Assembly: GCF_000949255.1 (NCBI RefSeq)
Contig: NZ_JXUW01000018.1
Coordinates: forward strand, 1-57,754
Source: Ferrimicrobium acidiphilum DSM 19497
Lineage (GTDB): Bacteria; Actinomycetota; Acidimicrobiia; Acidimicrobiales; Acidimicrobiaceae
Direction: 5' to 3'
Length of the DNA stretch: 57,754 nt
The position numbers and the translations under genes are program-made. Under the pieces are notes generated by a model. The model did not search any database and was not told where the DNA came from. It saw nothing but the letters and a program-made list of their open reading frames with translations. This document shows positions 8,620 to 18,477 of the stretch, piece after piece. Position 1 is the first letter of the stretch, and each line of letters begins with the position of its first letter.

Positions 8620-8650
8620 GCGGAGCGCGATCACAACGATCGCACTCCGC
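8620..8650 (+). terminator. Hairpin between convergent genes (possible bidirectional terminator)
   Basis: GCGGAGCGCGATC (8620-8632), loop ACAAC, then GATCGCACTCCGC (8638-8650) gives a 13-bp stem with one mismatch. It lies between the convergent genes ending at 8465 (+) and 8711 (-). There is no long T-run, only CTCCATTATA on the plus side, so termination is uncertain. Confidence 0.45.
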
Positions 8651-8710
8651 CTCCATTATATAGAACAGTCAAACCCAAGAAGTCAACAGGCTCAAGCTCA
8701 GCATCGACCG

Positions 8711-8893
8711 CTAACTATGAACATCACTCTCAACTCGGTGTAGGCGCCGACCTCGCCACAGCAAAGCACCCGTAAGCACAAGGATCAGGCCTACAGCCAC
8801 AAACCATCCGATATCAAGACCTGTGAAGGCAAGCGCAGCTGCGCCGGTTGCCACACCACCAGCAAGTGTGCTCTTTGCAATGTCAGGGTACAC
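8711..8893 (-). CDS. 60-residue LAFTG cell-surface anchor miniprotein
   Basis: The protein has a short Gly/Ala-rich start, the pentapeptide LAFTG (residues 21-25), a hydrophobic helix (LDIGWFVAVGLILVLTG) and a basic tail WRGRRLHR. This is the layout of an actinobacterial sortase-type anchoring signal, here making up nearly the entire protein with no obvious mature domain. It starts 15 bases after the stop of the upstream surface-protein gene and is probably co-transcribed with it. Two readings are possible: a tiny envelope peptide, or the displaced C-terminal anchor of a larger protein. No sortase gene lies in the window; the exosortase at 4404-5033 is the only sorting-type enzyme seen. Confidence 0.6.
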   Translation of the reverse strand: MYPDIAKSTLAGGVATGAAALAFTGLDIGWFVAVGLILVLTGALLWRGRRLHRVESDVHS

Positions 8894-8908
8894 AAGGCCA
8901 CCCGCCCC

Positions 8909-9697
8909 TCACTCCTGAGCCGAGTTGCGAGCCAATTGACGGCGTCGAATCACGACGGCAGCGGTTGCGGCACTGGCAATACCAATCACACCGACGATCT
9001 CCAACCCATCGTTACCGAACAGTGGAGCAATAGGTGACCCAAGCGGTGTTGGTGGATCGATCCACGCATGACCTGTCACCGACTGATTGCTAGTAGCCCC
9101 AGTTGGTACGTTATACCACAATTTAATTTCCTTGCTACTGCTGGTACTCACTTCGCCTGTAAAGTAACCTCCAGTAACCGAAGCGTTACTTCCTACCGAA
9201 GAAGACGGAACTTGAATTGTAACAGACTTAGCATTGCTGGCTCCCTTACCGGTAAGAGTTATGGGCTTGACGTATATCTTTACCGCCGCCGACACCCCCT
9301 GTAAATGCAGCACCACATACCCGTTCACCGATGTCGACAGCGACTTACTGCCAGAGTAGGTTTGCCAAACCGTGAAGGTGATAAAGTCTCCCCCAGTCAC
9401 TTGTCCATTCGCATTAGTAGCACAAATAAGTACCCTATTGCCTAACGGATTATCATGATCCCCTGCCGTCGAGTGATCGCTAGCAACATAACCGTTATGA
9501 ACCACCGTCCCGCTTGAATTGGTGCATGATACAGTATTGCCTGTACTATGGCCTGTACTATGGCCTGTATCGCCGGCAAAGGCCGTCTGCGAAAATGCAA
9601 GGGTACCTCCGACTGCCCCAGCGACACCCAAGACACCAATCCCCGCGACCCGGCCAGCACTCCTGGCCCTACTCCTTAAATGTCCACGCATGCGCAC
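8909..9697 (-). CDS. Secreted surface protein with C-terminal membrane anchor
   Basis: This 262-residue protein has a long basic signal peptide (GVLGVAGAVGGTLAFSQTAFA, cut near residue 41). A His/Ser/Thr repeat (TGHSTGHSTG) follows, then a Ser/Thr/Gly-rich beta-type domain with two Cys (about 55-220). The C-terminus has NDGLEIVGVIGIASAATAAVV and the basic tail IRRRQLAR, the general form of a sorting or anchor signal. I do not recognise the domain. It lies on the same strand as the exosortase pair, which is downstream beyond the repeat, and just ahead of the LAFTG miniprotein. It is a candidate exosortase client, by context only. A good promoter precedes it at 9752-9781. Confidence 0.65.
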   Translation of the reverse strand: MRMRGHLRSRARSAGRVAGIGVLGVAGAVGGTLAFSQTAFAGDTGHSTGHSTGNTVSCTNSSGTVVHNGYVASDHSTAGDHDNPLGNRVLICATNANGQVTGGDFITFTVWQTYSGSKSLSTSVNGYVVLHLQGVSAAVKIYVKPITLTGKGASNAKSVTIQVPSSSVGSNASVTGGYFTGEVSTSSSKEIKLWYNVPTGATSNQSVTGHAWIDPPTPLGSPIAPLFGNDGLEIVGVIGIASAATAAVVIRRRQLARNSAQE

Positions 9698-9751
9698 TAG
9701 CCACTCCCATCACTCGCCACACTCGCGCCATTCATTAATGACACGATCCCG

Positions 9752-9781
9752 ATTATAACCATGTGATACTGACTGAAGTAA
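9752..9781 (-). promoter_or_regulatory. Candidate sigma-70-type promoter of the surface-protein genes
   Basis: On the minus strand TTACTT (9781-9776) and TATAAT (9757-9752) are spaced by 18 bases, about 55 bases upstream of the ATG at 9697. The -10 hexamer is a perfect consensus and the region is AT-rich compared with its neighbours. Confidence 0.5.
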
Positions 9782-9961
9782 CATTTTTGGGAATCTTTTC
9801 AATATATAGTTAAAGTTTTCTGCATTTCTAGCCGATACGCCACGCCGCGCAACATAATGACCACTCAAACGCATAAACGAGTAACGATTCGCCCATGACC
9901 ATTAAGCCACATCTCTTCTCAGCACAGGACATCTAAGGTGCTATTGATAGAAATCCAGATC

Positions 9962-10941
9962 CCCAGTGCCCCCATCAGAGTTGGCCGTGAATCGGGGAAT
10001 GTTCAATACTTGGCCTTGTTGAGCCCGTTGTACATCCACTCTCCTGGAGGAGGCAATGACAGTTGCAGAGCAGATGTCGAAGGTGAAACAAACGGTACTC
10101 CGTTCAGAGGAGACCAAGAAGAATACCGGTCGCAGCCCCAGCTCTATTGTCACGTGTTGAGCCAAGGGGGCAAGGAGCTCGTCTCTGGAAAGCAGTTGTT
10201 TGCCTCGTAATCCCACGCACAGTAGCGACTGCGCATAGCCATGACGAGCACGTTCGCGTGCTGCGCAGTCGACGCTCTTGGGAGTCGAGTTGTTTGACAC
10301 CAGCTTCCCATGGTCATGGCCAAACGAAGTGCACCCATCGTTGAGGTAACGAGAACAAGATAGCCCTCGTGCGCTTGACACGCGTCGGGCTTCGCGAGAA
10401 GCGGTGATGGATGATCTAGATATCTCGCCTTCACGGTCTCACAATGGGTAAGGAGACTCTCCAATGTCCAAAGCCTTCTAGTTCCAAAGAAACATAGCGA
10501 TGAAAAGATTGCTTTGGGGTGATCAAACTCACCACCACGACCGATCCAGCTGATTCATCAACCAATACCAAGGCCGCCGAGGTCTTCAGTCTCTCCTCCG
10601 GCGGAAGTAGCTGGCGTACCTTTGGCCTCAACCCCCACGTGATTGGGGCCCTTGCGCATATCCAAAGAACCAGAGTTCACTCAAGAAGGTAAAAGACGTC
10701 ACAGGTGTCTATCTGAATCCGCCAGATACAGCTATCGTCCTCAGTGTTGATGAGAAGACTAGAGGTACAAGCCCTGAACCGCACCCAACGCAACCAGTTA
10801 CGAGTATGGGCCTGACCTCACCTATGTCGGGCTACTTCATTACAAACGCAGGTGGCATCGGCAACCATCATGTGCGTCCTCGGTGTCGCCTCTTCGCAAG
10901 GTCATGCCAAGATTACGGTCGTCCTACTAGCGGTAGAGTTC
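9962..10941 (+). repeat. 980-bp direct repeat, copy 2
   Basis: This copy matches 5668-6647 throughout, in the same orientation. Left of it is unique sequence upstream of the surface-protein promoter. Right of it the match stops sharply at GGTAGAGTTC, and 57 bases later an IS3 element begins. The copy therefore holds only the first two thirds of the IS630 pseudogene. Recombination between the two copies would remove 4294 bp including the three secreted or anchored protein genes. Confidence 0.9.
10295..10941 (+). pseudogene. IS630 family transposase, decayed and truncated (copy 2)
   Basis: It carries the same in-order fragments as copy 1: WRTFGLNPH near 10610, EPEFTQE near 10671, and TGVYLNPPDTAIVLSVDEKT near 10703 with the first catalytic Asp. 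The gene is cut at 10941, so the region corresponding to the second Asp, the Glu and the C-terminus is missing. Because the same disabling changes are shared with copy 1, the duplication happened after the gene had decayed. Confidence 0.6.
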
Positions 10942-11028
10942 ATTTCAGTTCTTAGGGAACATCTGCAAACACTCAGATTCATAGCCTAGGCGACAATATG
11001 AACCGCCCCGGGTTTTACGGAGACCCGG

Positions 11029-11934
<906 letters not shown>

Positions 11935-11935
<1 letters not shown>

Positions 11936-12267
11936 TACTTGTTTCGTTTGGTTCCTGGTTGACCGTCCAGCTCGGTCGCGAAGAAAATCGATACCGCTCT
12001 CAGGATCTCGTTCGCTCGCTTTAACTCAGCGTTCTCGCGTTCGAGTTGGCGCACCCGTTCCTTGGCCTCACTCGTTACCCCCTCGCGGTCCCCTGTGTCG
12101 ATCTCGGTTTGGCGCACCCAGATCCGTAAGGTCTCTGGGGTCATGCCGAGCTTGTTGGCTACCGATTGAATCGCTGCCCACTGCGAAGGGTATTCCCCTC
12201 GGTGGTCTACAACCATACGAATAGCCCTATCCCTTACCTCTGGCGAGTAACGCTTCACCTGTGCCAT
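11935..12267 (-). CDS. IS3 OrfA (DNA-binding transposase subunit)
   Basis: This 110-residue protein starts 53 bases inside the right end of the element. It has a helix-turn-helix (about residues 10-60, with YPSQWAAIQSVANKLGM and ETLRIWVRQ) and a leucine-zipper-like stretch, RVRQLERENAELKRANEIL (about 72-90). This is the standard layout of OrfA, which binds the inverted repeats and in intact elements is joined to OrfB by frameshifting. The stop overlaps the first base of the orfB remains. It is intact but has no functional OrfB partner here. Confidence 0.85.
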
Positions 12268-12622
12268 AGTAACTCCATCCTCTCAAGAGTAGGAGTCTCC
12301 AAGAAACCCGGGGTTATTCAATACCCTTCCCTGGAGAGACAGATCCCGCGCTCAAATTCGCATCTCCAAGGTGGCGGAAAGGAAAACATGACCGAGAATC
12401 CTCCTGTGGCATACTGCCATCTCGACCATCTCTGTACATCGGCACACGATACCATCGAAATAGGTGCACATTTCGCTCATTTCGGACACCGAATCCGGAG
12501 TTTTCGGACAGTCTCGGACGGGGAGCCATCGGGTGCCACGCCTAACCCCTACCTCACCTCCTTTCTGGTGACTGTTCTTGGTCGGTGACCCATCGTTCTC
12601 ATCTTAGGTGTTGGACCTCTTC

Positions 12623-13367
12623 TCATCCCTGTACGTCGGTCGAGGTGACTACTTTGCGCATCGATTCTCCGTTCAGTTCGATGCGGTGAAGGTTCGTTGT
12701 AAGGCGGTCAAGAAGAGCGTCAGCGATCGTCGGGTCACCAATGCTTGCGTACCAGTTGGCAACTGGGAGTTGTGAGGTAAGGATCGTTGAGCGAAGTCCA
12801 TGACGATCCTCGATCACCTCTAAGGTGTCACTGGCAGCATCTGGGTTGACGGGTCGAATGAGAAAGTCATCAAGTATCAACACCTCCACCTTGGACCAGG
12901 CATTCATGAGACGTGCCAGTCTCGGAATCACCGCGGGCGATGGTGAGTTCTTCGAGCATTCGCGGATAGCGCAGATAGAGAGCCGAGTGCCCCTGACGGA
13001 TGGCCGCATGCCCAAGGGCACACGCCACATAGGTCTTACCCACTCCCGTGGGTCCAAGAACGGCTACTTGGTCGTGGTTGCGTACCCAGTTCGCGCTTGC
13101 CAAGGACAGCACCTGGGAACGGTCAAGACCCCGTGAGGCTCGAAAGTCAAGGGACTCTATGCTTGCCCCGGAGCGTAACTTGGCTGCCCGCAGGAGTCGT
13201 TCCATCCGACGCTCATCTCGGTAGCTGATCTCGGCAGTCACGAGATGGCTAAGACGTTCGTCAAATCCCAGGGTGAGAAACTCAGATGAACGCGACTGTT
13301 GTTCTAGAGCGTCGATCATTCCTTCGAGTCGGAGACGCCCTAAGGCTTCAATGGTATGATTGGTCAT
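12623..13367 (-). pseudogene. istB: IstB-like ATPase of IS21, single frameshift
   Basis: The first frame (13367 to about 12930) gives an AAA+ ATPase start and the Walker A motif VLGPTGVGKT. A one-base shift near 12925 moves the rest into another frame, with the Walker B motif VEVLILDDF and ending NGESMRK. In IS21 this protein is the transposition helper ATPase that acts with IstA. The two parts are complementary and complete, so the break may be recent. It follows istA by 21 bases. Confidence 0.8.
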
Positions 13368-13388
13368 GGTATTTCCTTTCTTGGTTGG

Positions 13389-14180
13389 TTACTGGTAGTA
13401 GTCGGAACCACGAAGGTTCTCATGGGTAGGTCCGGGTTGCGAGGGAGGTGTTTCACCTGGTGGTGGTGCACTATCGAGTCCGTTCTTTAGAATCGAGGCC
13501 ACACTGCGATAGGAGTAGGACCCAAGGGAAAGAGCGCGACTACAGGCTGCCTCGAGACGCTCTGGTGAGTACGTCTTTGCAAGACTCATGATGCCAAGAC
13601 AGCTCCGGTATCCCTGTTCTGGGTGTGGACGGCGCTCGAGTACTCCCTCAACCAGGGCTCCCGTCATTGGACCGGTGGTCTTGGCCCAGTTGATAATGCG
13701 TGAGGGGCTCCATTCGAGGTGAGCCCGGTGAGAGGCTGGCATGTGCGAGGGGTCCGTGGTAAAGCCGTAACGGACACTACTGCGTGGGTGGAGAGCCACT
13801 CTGACCCCCTTGGCAAAGATCTGCACACTCTTCTCTGATAGTCGTACCTCGACGTGGGTGCCTACCAGGCGGTAGGGTACCGAATAGTAGTGACGGTCAG
13901 CGCTCACGATGATGTGATAGTCAATGCTGACCTTGGCTCGCCTCCAGGTAGCAAACTCATAGGGAGTAGCTGGTAGCGGGCGCAGATGGTCACGTTCAAT
14001 CGTCTCAAACAACTCCTGACGTGAGGTACCAAGGGATTTGGTAACCCGGTGGTTAAGATCCCAGGTGAGCTTTACGATCTCTGCGTTGGCCTCTGCGAGA
14101 CTATGGAAGTGACGGTTGCGTAGCCGTGCGAGAATCCAGCGTTCAACCACAAGAACTGCCACCTCAACTTTGGGTTTATC
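13389..14180 (-). pseudogene. istA: IS21 IstA transposase, C-terminal part
   Basis: From the insertion junction the frame reads [17 protein letters not shown] and continues through the C-terminal DNA-binding and beta-barrel region, including [16 protein letters not shown]. It ends at 13389, 21 bases before istB. The N-terminal 254 codons are at 19429-20190. Joining the two at the shared GATAAA gives about 516 codons, a normal IstA length, so the gene was intact when the insert arrived. Confidence 0.85.
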
Positions 14181-14500
14181 GTCGACTATCAACTGCTCGA
14201 GGGAGCGGCGATCCGCAACGATTCCGTATCACCCACCCGTTCCACCCCAAGAAGGGTCAAGAGTACGAGTTAGTCGGCTTTGCCCACACCTGGGGGGAGT
14301 ACCGGGTGTTCTTTCGCCTGCCAGGTGACCTGCGTACGCAGTCAGTTCCCGCTGATTGGACCGATGTTGAAGAACCAGATGCCTTCGTCACCTGTTCTGC
14401 ACAACGGTCATTGTTCCGACCCAAAGATCTGCTCGAACTCGCTGATCTCTTAGAGGTCCTAGAACATCAGAGTGTAAGGACAACTACGCCGAATGTGTAA
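14126..14500 (+). CDS. DUF5372 family protein (first gene of the serine-recombinase module)
   Basis: The recognisable part runs from about 14216: [20 protein letters not shown], then [12 protein letters not shown], then [10 protein letters not shown] and [16 protein letters not shown]. This is the usual small DUF5372 protein found beside recombinases in mobile DNA; its function is unknown. Inside the inserted DNA (from 14181) no ATG, GTG or TTG precedes the conserved part in frame. The nearest in-frame ATG, 14126, lies in the flanking IS21 DNA. Either the target supplies the start, a non-standard start is used, or the 5' end of the gene was lost. Confidence 0.65.
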   Translation: MRESSVQPQELPPQLWVYRRLSTARGSGDPQRFRITHPFHPKKGQEYELVGFAHTWGEYRVFFRLPGDLRTQSVPADWTDVEEPDAFVTCSAQRSLFRPKDLLELADLLEVLEHQSVRTTTPNV

Positions 14501-14614
14501 GGATGATTTCGCCAGTGAGTTCATAGATAGCTATCACGATCAGCTGACAACTGCAGAACTACCAGCTATCCTTGACTTTGGCCAAATCGTGCGGCATAAT
14601 AGTCCTTACAGGAC
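14473..14614 (+). promoter_or_regulatory. Promoter and repeated TGTAAGGA boxes upstream of the HTH-recombinase operon
   Basis: TTGACT (14572-14577) and CATAAT (14595-14600), spaced by 17 bases, form a near-consensus promoter just ahead of the HTH gene at 14636. TGTAAGGA occurs directly at 14473-14480 and 14496-14503, and inverted as GTCCTTACA at 14602-14610, where it is part of the palindrome GTCCT-TAC-AGGAC over the expected transcription start. This looks like an autoregulated operator, or binding sites of the module's own HTH protein or recombinase. Confidence 0.6.
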
Positions 14615-14635
14615 TACCCTTCAGGAGGAGGTATC

Positions 14636-15112
14636 ATGACACAAGAGCACCAAGACCCCAAAGAGGAGTCACTACGCAGAGCACGGGTGTTGAACCCAAG
14701 ACCCGAGGCGGTTCGTGCGCCCGAGTTTGTTGCTTCGGAATTCTTTGACGCTCGGGATCTTCTTCAGGTGAAGTACGAGATGTTAAGGAGGGTCACGCAC
14801 GAGGGAGCTACCATTAGCGAGGCAGCAAGCACCTTTGGCTTCTCGAGACCCTCGTTCTATGAGGCTCGGAGTGCCTATGAGGAGGGAGGGATCCCTGGAC
14901 TCTTGCCCAAGAAACCAGGACCCAGGCGAGCCCACAAGCTCTCCGAGGAGGTCATCGAGCGACTCATCTTAGCCAAAGAGGCCAATCCATCGCTCTCATC
15001 AGCGGACCTCGCTCAACTCGCTAGGGACGACTTCGGTCTTCGCGTACACCCACGAAGTGTTGAACGAGCGCTTGCGCGCTACCCAAAAGACCACCAGGAG
15101 CCGACCCTATGA
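14636..15112 (+). CDS. Helix-turn-helix protein of the serine-recombinase module
   Basis: This 158-residue protein follows a very strong ribosome binding site, AGGAGGAGG. It has a central helix-turn-helix of the type found in transposase and recombinase partners (GATISEAASTFGFSRPSFYEA, about residues 58-78) and a second helical part resembling a HTH_32/HTH_29 linker (VHPRSVERALARY, near the end). No catalytic motif is seen. Its stop overlaps the start of the next gene (ATGA). It may regulate the operon through the TGTAAGGA boxes or assist the recombinase; both are inferences. The same kind of protein commonly accompanies DUF5372 and a recombinase. Confidence 0.75.
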   Translation: MTQEHQDPKEESLRRARVLNPRPEAVRAPEFVASEFFDARDLLQVKYEMLRRVTHEGATISEAASTFGFSRPSFYEARSAYEEGGIPGLLPKKPGPRRAHKLSEEVIERLILAKEANPSLSSADLAQLARDDFGLRVHPRSVERALARYPKDHQEPTL

Positions 15113-15384
15113 GTACTCGATCTAAAGATGAGTTCGCATCTGCCTATGAGACATTGCGCGCGAGGGTGACCGAGGTGGGGTTCCCTGGGGCTCCGCTCGG
15201 CCTCAATCTGTTGCTTAACCAGGGTCTTAGTACCTGGATGCGGACGTTACCCGTAACTGGGTTGGAACTTCCCCCACTTGGGCCGGCGACCAACGGTGAT
15301 CGTGAGATGGGAGACAACCTTGAGCTCGTGCACGTACTAGCTGCGATGGCGCTTGCGAACACCTGCCACCTGGAGGCATCGTGA
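15109..15384 (+). CDS. Small conserved-type protein of the serine-recombinase module, function unknown
   Basis: This 91-residue protein overlaps both neighbours (ATGA with the HTH gene, GTGA with the recombinase), so the operon is tightly coupled. It is acidic and helical at the start (STRSKDEFASAYETLRARV), has a Gly/Pro/Leu-rich middle and ends with a helix (LELVHVLAAMALANTC). I recognise no domain. Its fixed position between the HTH and recombinase genes suggests a helper role. Confidence 0.65.
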   Translation: MSTRSKDEFASAYETLRARVTEVGFPGAPLGLNLLLNQGLSTWMRTLPVTGLELPPLGPATNGDREMGDNLELVHVLAAMALANTCHLEAS

Positions 15385-17513
15385 ACCTCGAGGCTACATC
15401 CAAGATCACCACCTCGCATCTCTCCCGAGCGGCCTACCTCTATGTCCGTCAGTCAACACTACGCCAGGTGATGGAGAACACCGAATCAACCAAGCGCCAG
15501 TACGCACTGCGCGAACGAGCGATGCAGATGGGATGGCAACCAGACCAGGTCGTGGTCATCGACTCCGATCTTGGACGTTCAGGGGCCGACTCAGATCGGG
15601 TTGGCTTTCAACGCATGGTCGCAGCCGTTGGCATGGGCGAGGTAGGAGTTGTCATTGGACTCGAGGTCTCTCGTCTTGCCCGTAGCTCCTCAGATTGGCA
15701 CCGTCTCTTGGAGATCTGCGCCCTGAGCGATACGCTGATTCTTGACGAGGATGGTCTCTATGACCCCGCTCACTTCAACGACCGATTGGTCCTTGGCATG
15801 AAGGGAACCATGTCAGAGGCTGAACTCCATGTCATTCGGTCTCGATTGGTCGGCGGCCAACAGGCAAAGGCGCGTCGGGGCGAACTCAAGGTTCATCTAC
15901 CGATCGGTCTCGTCTATGACGCTACCGACAAGATCGTTCTTGACCCGGACCTCTCGGTCCAGGGGGCCATTCGGGAGTTCTTTGCGACCTTTGTGAGAAC
16001 GGGATCGGCAACGGCGACGGTGCGTAGCTTTCACCAACGAGGTCTCCTCTTCCCTCGTCGACTCTCTACCGGTGAGCTTGCCTGGGGATCCTTGGTGCTC
16101 CACCGGGCTCTACAGATCCTGAAGAACCCCTGTTATACAGGTGCTTATGTCTATGGGCGCACCAAGATGACAAAGACGCTCCCTGACCTAAAGGCCAAGC
16201 AACGATGCCTGCCCCAAGACCAGTGGCAGACCCTCATCCTTGACCAACACCCTGGTTACATCACCTGGGCAGAGTACGAGGCAAACATCGCCAAGCTCAA
16301 AGCCAACGCAGCCGCCTATGGGCTAGATCGTAGGGCTGGCCCGCCCAGGGAAGGGCCAGCTCTCCTCCAGGGACTTGTCATCTGTGGGCGCTGTGGTATG
16401 AGAATGACGGTCAGTTACCATACCCGACACGGTAAGTCGGTACCTCTGTACCGCTGTCAGCGCAAGGGCATCGAAGAGGCGGAACCGATCTGTCAATCCA
16501 TCAACGGTGCGGCAATCGATCGCAGCATTGCCGAACTACTGGTGAACGCAGTGACTCCGCTCGCGCTAGCGGTCACCCTTCAGGTACAGGACGAACTCGC
16601 GAACCAGGCGGCCGACACTGACCGCATGCGCTACCAACAGGTGGAGCGTGCCCGTTACGAGGCCGAACTCGCTCAGCGTCGCTATCTCCATGTCGATCCA
16701 GGGAACCGTCTTGTCGCGGCGACCTTGGAGGCTGAGTGGAATGCAAAGCTCAACGCCCTTGTGCAGGCCCAAGACGACTACGAACGCCAACGAGAGGCCG
16801 ATGTACTCTTCGATGAGGCAAAACGACAGCGAATTCTTGGGCTAGCCGCCGACTTTCCCCGACTCTTTAGGGACCCTGAAACCCCTGCACAGCTGCGCAA
16901 ACGCATGATACGACTCCTCATTGAGGACGTAACTCTCCTCAAGGAAGATGAGGTCACCCTCCATGTCCGCTTCCGTGGTGGTCGTACCCAGAGCCTCACC
17001 ATTGCTCGCCCTAAGTCCGCGGCCGAACTCGCCAAGCTCGATCCAACCATCGTGAGTGAGGTTGACCGACTGATGGAGGATAACACGGACGCAGAGATTG
17101 CTAGCGCACTCAATGCCCGCGGCTATCAGCCACCTCTTGGGGCTCAGTTCACTGTCTCCATTATCGCCAAGATCCGCACCGCCTATGGACTTGAATCTCG
17201 CTTTAATCGTCTCCGCAACAAAGGGATGTTGACCCTTGACGAGATGGCCCAAGCCCTTGGTGTGCATCCAAGTACCGTGAACAAGCACGCGAGACGTGGT
17301 TGGCTTGTCTCGGTGGCCTACAACGGCAAACAACGGCTCTATGCACCCTTACCCCCGGTTGAACCAACGATCCCTTGTGCACGATGCCAAAAGCCCACTC
17401 CAGAGCGCACGCGAGGTCAACGACGCAGGTACTGCAGTGCTACCTGTCGGACAAGTGACTACGCTGCTAGGCGGAGAGAATCTGGCTGGGTCCGACCCAG
17501 GCGCGAGAGATGA
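15381..17513 (+). CDS. Large serine recombinase (recombinase family protein)
   Basis: This 710-residue protein starts with GTG, which overlaps the previous stop. The resolvase domain (about 10-155) has YVRQST, with the catalytic Ser, then DSDLGRSG and LEVSRLARSSSDW, with the conserved Arg residues. A recombinase domain follows (about 180-310, with NPCYTGAYVYGRTK), then a zinc ribbon (CGRCGMRM...YRCQRKG) and a coiled-coil-like stretch (about 395-480). Near the C-terminus are a small HTH (LTLDEMAQALGVHPSTV) and a second CxxC...CxxxC zinc motif (CARCQ, YCSATC). Such enzymes integrate or excise DNA by strand exchange at att sites. The gene appears intact and could drive the whole module. Confidence 0.9.
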   Translation: MNLEATSKITTSHLSRAAYLYVRQSTLRQVMENTESTKRQYALRERAMQMGWQPDQVVVIDSDLGRSGADSDRVGFQRMVAAVGMGEVGVVIGLEVSRLARSSSDWHRLLEICALSDTLILDEDGLYDPAHFNDRLVLGMKGTMSEAELHVIRSRLVGGQQAKARRGELKVHLPIGLVYDATDKIVLDPDLSVQGAIREFFATFVRTGSATATVRSFHQRGLLFPRRLSTGELAWGSLVLHRALQILKNPCYTGAYVYGRTKMTKTLPDLKAKQRCLPQDQWQTLILDQHPGYITWAEYEANIAKLKANAAAYGLDRRAGPPREGPALLQGLVICGRCGMRMTVSYHTRHGKSVPLYRCQRKGIEEAEPICQSINGAAIDRSIAELLVNAVTPLALAVTLQVQDELANQAADTDRMRYQQVERARYEAELAQRRYLHVDPGNRLVAATLEAEWNAKLNALVQAQDDYERQREADVLFDEAKRQRILGLAADFPRLFRDPETPAQLRKRMIRLLIEDVTLLKEDEVTLHVRFRGGRTQSLTIARPKSAAELAKLDPTIVSEVDRLMEDNTDAEIASALNARGYQPPLGAQFTVSIIAKIRTAYGLESRFNRLRNKGMLTLDEMAQALGVHPSTVNKHARRGWLVSVAYNGKQRLYAPLPPVEPTIPCARCQKPTPERTRGQRRRYCSATCRTSDYAARRRESGWVRPRRER

Positions 17514-17984
17514 ACCTGAACCGCCCCGGTTTTTATGGAGACTCCTAACCTTGAGAGGATGGAGTTATGGGAACAGCAAAGAGATGCTCGCTGTGAGGTG
17601 AGGGCGAGAGCCATTCGCATGGTTGTCGATCACTCAAGGCGAGTACCCATCGCAATGGGCCCCAATTCAGTCGGTAACGTCAAAGCTTGCACATGACGCG
17701 AGAGACACTTTAACACTGGGTCCGCAGGGCGCAAGATCGACACCGGAGCTCGTGCTGGGATCGCAGATGCGTGAGCTCGAACGTGAGAACGAAGAGCTCT
17801 GGACGAGCCAATGAGACTCTAGGGGCGGCCTCGGTTTTCAACGACCGCGAGTTGGACGCATGGCATCAGGAAGACACGCTCACAAGTAGACGCGGAAACG
17901 CTTGACTAATCTGGCCCCACCCTCAACACCACGGTTCATAGGCTTGAAGCATGAGAATTGTTTCAAGAAGTCAGAAAAGGATGT

Positions 17985-18460
17985 TGAGAGTGGAACTCTA
18001 TCAGAGTATCGCAGAATGCCGTTAGTAAAGAGGGTTGTTCAATTCGGGTGACGGCCAAGGAGTTCAAGGTCCATCGGCGAGACGTGCGCCAGGCACTTGC
18101 CTGTGCTATCCCACCAGAGCGCAAGAGTGCTCCCAAAGCTTGGACCCTACGAATCGACGGTGCGTGCGTGGTTAACGGAGGATCTAAAGGTTCCAAAGAA
18201 GCAGCGACACAGTGCAACGAGGATCTGGCAACGGCTCGTCGATGAGTGTGGCGCCGATGTCTCGGTGTCAGCCGTCAGGGTCATGGTGCGCGAACTTAGA
18301 AGCTGAGATCATCGAGCCACCAGCCACCGCGATGATACCCCAGGTGCACGTACCCGGCAGAACCGCCGAGGTGGACTTCGGTGACGTCTGGGTCATCGTC
18401 AGCGGCGAGAAGCCCAGAGTCATTAACCGGGTTCGAAGCGTAGCGGAGAACTTTCCAATG
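17985..18460 (+). pseudogene. IS21-type IstA remnant (second, distinct IS21)
   Basis: Fragments in different frames give VTAKEFKVHRRDVRQALA (helix-turn-helix region), PKKQRHSATRIWQRLVDECG and VHVPGRTAEVDFGDVWV. The last is the start of the IstA DDE core, with the catalytic Asp in EVDFG. The order agrees with IstA but the frames change several times, and the region after the first Asp is replaced by IS3 sequence. It differs from the istA at 19429-20190, so it derives from another IS21 element. Confidence 0.6.
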
Positions 18461-18477
18461 TATTCATCAGCCGGTTA

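Noticed and set aside
8462-8656. 64-codon minus-strand frame after the DUF4434-like gene
   Set aside because: It runs through the hairpin at 8620-8650 and the end of the convergent gene and has no recognisable content.
17296-17601. 101-codon plus-strand frame overlapping the recombinase end and the IS3-type end
   Set aside because: Alternate frame of the recombinase gene; its tail is IS sequence.
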